Below are positions 30,190 through 34,218 of a stretch of DNA of 34,218 nt, piece after piece. The stretch lies in contig CAYYFX010000039.1 of assembly GCA_964471155.1 (NCBI GenBank), positions 1 through 34,218 of the forward strand, written 5' to 3'. Within the stretch, counting starts at the first letter, position 1. Every line of letters starts with the position of its first letter. The stretch is from CAYYFX01 sp964471155 (GTDB lineage: Bacteria > ARS69). Made by a program: the position numbers and the translations under genes. The notes under the pieces were generated by a model. It saw only the letters and a list, made by a program, of their open reading frames with translations. It did not search any database and had not been told where the DNA came from.

Positions 30190-32898
30190 TCAGCCCCCCG
30201 TCTTCTCCAGCGAGAACTGGATCCGTACCTCTTCGTCGGCCGGGACCTCCACGGTCACCGCGCCGCTCCGGTCCGGCCGGAGGTGTCGCTCGCCCCCGCC
30301 GGGCTCCGTGATGACGACCTCCGTGATCCGGTAGCCGTCCTTGCGCACGCCGAACGTGTGCTCGCCGGCCGTGATCTTGTCCGCGTACGGCGTCTGCCGC
30401 GACGCCGGCTTGCCGTCGATCAGCAGGTCCGCGGGCACCGGCGGCTTGCAGAACACGCGCACCTGGCCCCACTTGAAGTCGTACCGGCCGAGGTCCAGCG
30501 TGTCGCCGGCGGCCACCTTCACGTTCCGGAACGTGCGCGAGCCGAAGGTGGGGTGCCGCAGCTCCAGCGTGTGGGAGCGGCCCGACGGCATGGGAACCGT
30601 GGCCACGCGCGCCTGCGACTGGAACAGGCGCCCGTCCACGTACACGTCCGCGAACGGGTTCACGATCACGCGCGCCCAGCCGTCCTTCCCGGCGGGGCCC
30701 TCCGTGACGGCGGCAGTCTCGGCCTCCGGCTCGCGTTCGGGCGCCGCGGACGCGGGCAGCGCGAACGTGACCCGCGCGATCCCGTTCCCTTCCACCGCGG
30801 CCTCGCCGGTCTGGGTGGTGAACCCGGTCTTCTCGACCCGCACCTCCCACGCCCCCGCCTCCAGGTCGGCGAGCGTGGCCGGTGTGGTCTTCCCCGTCCC
30901 GCGGAAGTCGCGCTCGCCCTTCTTCCGGATGCGGATGGCGGCGCCCGACGGCTCCGAGGTGACGTCCAGGCTGCCCACGTCGTGCTCGCGCGTGAGGTCC
31001 CAGGAGAGCGTGGCCACGCCGCCCGCCGGCACGTCCACGGATCGCGTGAGACGGCCCGTGCCGGGCAGGTCCGCCCGGACCTCCCACGCACCGGCGGCGA
31101 GCGCCTCGCTCGTGAGGGGCGTCCTCCCCGGAAGCTCGCGGAAGTCCCCCGACCCCGGGCGGCGCACGAGGACCGCCGCCCCCGGCGGCACCGTGGTCAG
31201 CTCGAAGCGCCCGTCCTGGGCAAGGGCCGTGAGCGACACGACCAGCGACTTCTCCGCGCCGGCGATCTCCACGGCGCGCGCCTCGGGGCGGTGCCCGGCC
31301 AGCTCCAGCCGGACCTCGTACCGGCCGTCGGCGAGGTCGGCGATCCGGCAGTTCGTGACCTGGCCCGTGGGACGGAAGTCCGTCTCCCCCGGACCGCGCA
31401 GGAGGACCGCAGCGCCGGGGGGCTGCGACGCGAGCGCGAGCGCGCCCGCCGCCGCCGGCGCCCCGCCACCGGACGTCATGCGCCACACGCCGAAGGCCGC
31501 GGCCGCCAGGACGACGACCCCGACCGGGATGGCCCAGCGCATCGGCGACGCGGCGCCGCCGCCCTTCGCGCGGGACTCCGCGCCCAGCACCTGCGTGGCG
31601 CCGGATCCGACGTCGCCGGACGCGAGCACCTTCGTGCGGTCCCCGGACGGCGCGTGCAGCGGCGGCGGGGTTCGCGCGGCGCGGCTGCCGGACGGGGGCG
31701 TCCGGGTGTCGAGCAAGTCCTCGAACGGCCGCCGCGACCCGGAGGGCGGCGCCGCTGGCCCCGCGGGCGCCGCCACGGCGGCCGCGGCCGGCCCGGCGCC
31801 GCCCTTCGGCAGCCGCACGCCCGACTCCTCGGCCTGCCGCTCCAGCTCGCGGATCGCCTCGTTCGCCTTCGGGTTCTCCGGGTCCAGGAAGAGGACGTAG
31901 CGGAACTCGCGCACCGCGTCCTCGATCTTCGCGAGGCCCATCTGCTTGAAGTAGAAGCCGCGATCCAGGTGCGCCGAGATGCTGCTGCGCCGGAGCTCGT
32001 CGCGGAAGCCCTCCGGATCCTGCGCGAACTTCTGCAGGTACTTCCGCCGGTGCTTGATGAGGCCGCCGGACGGATCCAGCGTCTCCATGCAGTCCTCGGT
32101 CGCCCGGATCACGTGGCGCATGGACGGGAAGCGCTTGTCCGGGTCCTTCGCCAGCATGCGGTCCACGAGGGCCTGGATCTCCGGCGTCACCGGCGCGCGC
32201 ACGCCGAGCGGCGCGGGGTCGTGGTTGATGATCTGGTCCCGGATCTCGGAGTACGTGCTGCCGCGGAACGGCTTCTCCCCGGTCAGCAGCTCGTAGGTCA
32301 TGACGCCGAGCGAGTAGATGTCCGTCCGGTGGTCCACGTCCTTGCCCGCGGCCTGTTCCGGCGACATGTACGCCGGCGTGCCGAGCACCGAGCCGGGCAG
32401 CGTGAGCGCGGAGAGGCGCGAGATGTCGGAGGATTGCCGCGCGAGGCCGAAGTCGGCCACCTTGATCTCGCCCGCGTTGGAGAGCATCACGTTGCTGGGC
32501 TTGATGTCCCGGTGGATCACGCCCTGCTCGTGGGCCGCCTCCAGCCCGTAGGAGACCTCCTCCAGGATGGCCAGGACCACCTCGGGCGGGATGCGCCCGG
32601 TCTTCGCCAGCGCATCCTTCATGTCCATGCCCTGCACGAGCTCCATCACGATGTAGTAGACGTCGTCCTCGACGCCGAAGTCGTACACCGCGACGATGTT
32701 CCGGTGGCCGATGCCGGACGCGGTCTTCGCCTCGCGCTCGAAGCGCGAGATGAAGTTCTCGTCGTCCGCGAGCCCCGGGTGCAGCATCTTGATGGCGACG
32801 CGACGGTTCAGCGCCTTCTGGATGCCGTTGTACAGCGTGGACATCCCGCCCGCGCCGAGCTTCCCCTCGATCTCGTACCCTCGGAATGACCTGGGCAT
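30190..32898 (-). CDS. Transmembrane Ser/Thr protein kinase with extracytoplasmic PEGA-like repeats
   Basis: This 902-residue Hanks-type kinase has its kinase domain at residues 7-270: Gly-loop GAGGMS, ATP lysine in VAIKML (K37), HRDIKPSN (catalytic D131), DFG (149-151) and GTPAYMSPEQ. Next come a TPR-like segment (LAKIEDAVREFRYVLFLDPENPKANEAI, about 325-360), a Pro/Ser/Thr-rich linker and one TM helix (about 452-473). The exterior holds about five PEGA-like repeats (starting GALALASQPPGAAVLL, GRFELTTVPPGAAVLV, GSLDVTSEPSGAAIRI, GWARVIVNPFADVYV, GQVRVFCKPPVPADLL). It probably senses an envelope or wall signal and phosphorylates cytoplasmic targets, with the PP2C gene 14 bp upstream encoding the opposing phosphatase. 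The ATG at 32898 has GAGGGG upstream. Confidence 0.95.
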   Translation of the reverse strand: MPRSFRGYEIEGKLGAGGMSTLYNGIQKALNRRVAIKMLHPGLADDENFISRFEREAKTASGIGHRNIVAVYDFGVEDDVYYIVMELVQGMDMKDALAKTGRIPPEVVLAILEEVSYGLEAAHEQGVIHRDIKPSNVMLSNAGEIKVADFGLARQSSDISRLSALTLPGSVLGTPAYMSPEQAAGKDVDHRTDIYSLGVMTYELLTGEKPFRGSTYSEIRDQIINHDPAPLGVRAPVTPEIQALVDRMLAKDPDKRFPSMRHVIRATEDCMETLDPSGGLIKHRRKYLQKFAQDPEGFRDELRRSSISAHLDRGFYFKQMGLAKIEDAVREFRYVLFLDPENPKANEAIRELERQAEESGVRLPKGGAGPAAAAVAAPAGPAAPPSGSRRPFEDLLDTRTPPSGSRAARTPPPLHAPSGDRTKVLASGDVGSGATQVLGAESRAKGGGAASPMRWAIPVGVVVLAAAAFGVWRMTSGGGAPAAAGALALASQPPGAAVLLRGPGETDFRPTGQVTNCRIADLADGRYEVRLELAGHRPEARAVEIAGAEKSLVVSLTALAQDGRFELTTVPPGAAVLVRRPGSGDFRELPGRTPLTSEALAAGAWEVRADLPGTGRLTRSVDVPAGGVATLSWDLTREHDVGSLDVTSEPSGAAIRIRKKGERDFRGTGKTTPATLADLEAGAWEVRVEKTGFTTQTGEAAVEGNGIARVTFALPASAAPEREPEAETAAVTEGPAGKDGWARVIVNPFADVYVDGRLFQSQARVATVPMPSGRSHTLELRHPTFGSRTFRNVKVAAGDTLDLGRYDFKWGQVRVFCKPPVPADLLIDGKPASRQTPYADKITAGEHTFGVRKDGYRITEVVITEPGGGERHLRPDRSGAVTVEVPADEEVRIQFSLEKTGG

Positions 32899-32912
32899 CC
32901 TGGGAGCCCCTC

Positions 32913-33662
32913 TCAGCCGGGCGTGAGGCGCGCGACGATCACCGTGACATTGTCCGGCCCGCCGCGTTCCTTCGCGAGCTGGACGAGGCGCTTGCAGGCC
33001 CCGTCCGGGAGGTGCATCGACACCACGTGGAGGATCTCGCCGTCCTCCACGAGGTTGGAGAGGCCGTCCGTGCAGAGGACCATCACCGCGTCGTCCGGCA
33101 GCCGCGTGGGTCCCTCCGACACGTCCACCTTCACCTCGGGCTTCACCCCGAGGCAGCGCGTCAGCACGTTCTTCGCGCGCGCGGGGGCGCCGGCGTCGCC
33201 GCCGGTGCGCGCGAGCTCGGCGGCGAGGGAATGGTCCCGGGTGAGCTGGACGAGGCTGCCGCCGGAGGCCAGGTACAGCCGCGTGTCGCCGACGTGCGCG
33301 AACCAGATCTCCCGGCCGACCACGGCCATGGCCGTGCACGTGGTCCCCATGCCGCCGAGCTTCGGCTCGTCCACGGCGCGCTGGTGGATGGCCGCGTTGG
33401 CCGCCTCCACCGCGGCGCGAAGCGCATCCAGCGGTCGGGCGCCGGAGCCGGGCTCGAAGTACGTGTTCCGGACGGTCTCCACCGCGATGCCCGAGGCCAC
33501 CTCGCCCGCGGCGGCGCCGCCCATGCCGTCCGCCACGACGAAGAGGTGGCCGCGCGCGGGATCGGCGCCCTCGAACACGCCCTTCGAGTCCTCGTTGTTT
33601 TTCCGGACGCAGCCCACGTCCGACAGGCTCGCCACGGCGAGCCGCTCGGCGCTGCCCGGCAT
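32913..33662 (-). CDS. PP2C-family Ser/Thr phosphatase (Stp1/PrpC type)
   Basis: This 249-residue cytoplasmic phosphatase has the PP2C metal motifs SDVGCVRKNNED near the N-terminus, VVADGMGGAAAGEVAS, FAHVGDTRLYL, LCTDGLSN and GGPDNVTVIV, all intact. It should dephosphorylate the neighbouring kinase and its substrates. I chose the ATG at 33662, which has GGAGGAG nine bases upstream; a GTG at 33680 would add six residues but has its GGAGG only two bases away. The gene sits between the FHA protein and the kinase, the classic kinase-phosphatase-FHA arrangement, and the kinase start follows 14 bp after its stop. Confidence 0.95.
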   Translation of the reverse strand: MPGSAERLAVASLSDVGCVRKNNEDSKGVFEGADPARGHLFVVADGMGGAAAGEVASGIAVETVRNTYFEPGSGARPLDALRAAVEAANAAIHQRAVDEPKLGGMGTTCTAMAVVGREIWFAHVGDTRLYLASGGSLVQLTRDHSLAAELARTGGDAGAPARAKNVLTRCLGVKPEVKVDVSEGPTRLPDDAVMVLCTDGLSNLVEDGEILHVVSMHLPDGACKRLVQLAKERGGPDNVTVIVARLTPG

Positions 33663-33699
33663 CAGCTGGATCTCCTCCACGGCCTCCTCGACATCGCCC

Positions 33700-33716
33700 G
33701 CGGACGGAAGGTCCGC
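33700..33716 (-). promoter_or_regulatory. Hairpin in the leader between the FHA and PP2C genes
   Basis: GCGGAC (33700-33705) pairs perfectly with GTCCGC (33711-33716) around a five-base loop, 37 bases upstream of the chosen PP2C ATG. It may be a partial terminator or processing site; no promoter is evident nearby. Confidence 0.3.
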
Positions 33717-33737
33717 CGAGCCGCTGAGTTTCGCACG

Positions 33738-34218
33738 TTACCCGGATCCGCCGAAGCGAAATCCTCCCTGCTCCCACACCAGTTCCACGGCGTCGGCGAA
33801 CACGATCCGGTCGCGATGGCGCAGCGCCGCGGACGTGATCGTGCGTCCGTTCACCTTGGTGCCGTTGGACGAGCGCAGATCCACGAGCATCATGCGGCCG
33901 CCTTCGGCGCGGATCACCGCATGATGGCGGGACACGCGGGAATCCGCCAACACCAAAGCGTTCCCCACCGCCCCGCCGATGGTGAGCCCCGAGCGCGTCA
34001 CGGGGAACACGCCGGTCACCCCCGTCACCCCCCGGAGCCGTCCCACCGGGCGGTGCCGCGCGAACACGAGGGCCCCGACGACGGCCGCGCAGCCGACCGT
34101 CGCGCCGAGCGCGATCCACGGGAACGGCGGCTTCGCGAGCCCGAGCGCGCGGCGCTCGCGGATCCACGCGCGCACGGGCGTCGCGGCGACGACCCCCGGT
34201 CGCAGGAGCACGGCGACC
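33738..34218 (-). CDS. FHA-domain membrane protein, 5' end outside the window
   Basis: Only the C-terminal part (about 159 residues) is present; the frame stays open to the window edge. It shows a polar stretch, a TM helix (WIALGATVGCAAVVGALVFA), then an FHA domain with the phosphothreonine-binding pattern LTIGGAVGNALVLADSRVSRHHAVI and SSNGTKVNG. FHA domains read phosphothreonine marks, so this is a likely partner or substrate of the kinase encoded downstream. A GTG at 34211 could be a start, but it has no visible ribosome-binding site and the sequence before the TM looks like the end of a larger domain, for example a von Willebrand A-type region as in other kinase-linked FHA proteins. That upstream part is inference. 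Confidence 0.85.
   Translation of the reverse strand, partial: VAVLLRPGVVAATPVRAWIRERRALGLAKPPFPWIALGATVGCAAVVGALVFARHRPVGRLRGVTGVTGVFPVTRSGLTIGGAVGNALVLADSRVSRHHAVIRAEGGRMMLVDLRSSNGTKVNGRTITSAALRHRDRIVFADAVELVWEQGGFRFGGSG

Noticed and set aside
34009..34030. Tandem 9-bp repeat GTCACCCCC in the FHA protein gene
   Set aside because: Only two copies encoding VTGVTG; likely ordinary coding sequence.
32913..34167. Upstream extension of the kinase frame through the PP2C and FHA genes, as if one giant fusion
   Set aside because: The extension is Arg/Gly-rich shadow sequence, whereas the FHA and PP2C motifs lie in other frames and the kinase has its own ribosome-binding site and ATG at 32898.
1..34218. 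CRISPR arrays, insertion sequences, integrase or prophage genes, attachment sites
   Set aside because: No regularly spaced repeats, transposase or integrase motifs, or flanking direct repeats were seen.

Overview
The window is a very GC-rich chromosomal stretch (about 70% G+C by eye) that is almost entirely coding. It carries 26 genes, 23 on the minus strand and 3 on the plus strand. Nothing in it looks like a phage, insertion sequence, CRISPR array, rRNA or tRNA. Two secreted proteins (a subtilase and an FG-GAP/UnbV protein) end in a FlgD-Ig-like C-terminal domain of the 'YDxxGRxVxTL...WDGRdxxGxxVxxGVYFxrL' kind. Together with the TPR/PEGA signalling proteins and reverse transsulfuration genes, this suggests an uncultured bacterium of the FCB/Eisenbacteria/Krumholzibacteria/Gemmatimonadota neighbourhood. 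The assignment is an inference from protein style, not a database match.

Layout. 8-12522 is a minus-strand run. It starts upstream with serine synthesis (class V phosphoserine-type transaminase and serA, sharing one base), followed by dcd, etfB, etfA, a PAP2 phosphatase and a secreted HExxH protein. Then comes a two-gene unit in which a membrane-anchored cupin overlaps a GAF-GAF-SpoIIE phosphatase, then a secreted S8 peptidase, then a class I aminotransferase. Divergent from the serine genes, 12684-15209 (+) encodes a cystathionine beta-synthase with CBS domains and a cystathionine gamma-synthase/lyase family enzyme. Serine synthesis and the pathway that condenses serine with homocysteine are therefore transcribed from one shared intergenic region.

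15223-20034 (-) holds an exported DA1-like zinc-ribbon peptidase, two small membrane proteins, RecD2 and an RpoD-type sigma factor. 20035-20411 is the only gene-free stretch over 300 bp. 20412-25091 (-) holds a 1027-residue TPR-GAF-AAA-Fis regulator with an altered GAFTGA loop, an 85-residue secreted protein with its own good promoter just upstream of it, a two-TM protein and a SAM hydrolase (DUF62). A thiolase (25226-26413, +) converges on the FG-GAP operon, with a perfect 13-bp hairpin between them. 26463-30076 (-) is a TPR/TM protein followed by the FG-GAP/UnbV protein. 30190-34218 (-) is a Ser/Thr signalling cluster: an FHA protein (cut by the window edge), a PP2C phosphatase and a transmembrane kinase with about five external PEGA-like repeats.

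Regulation visible in the sequence: several TTGAC-type/TAnnnT-type promoters, GTGAAC dyads around the TPR regulator and the small secreted gene, two ribosome-binding sites buried in GC hairpins, and a recurring arrangement in which short GC hairpins straddle stop codons and may act as terminators. The most speculative but most interesting idea is that the small secreted protein and the adjacent TPR regulator form a sensing circuit.
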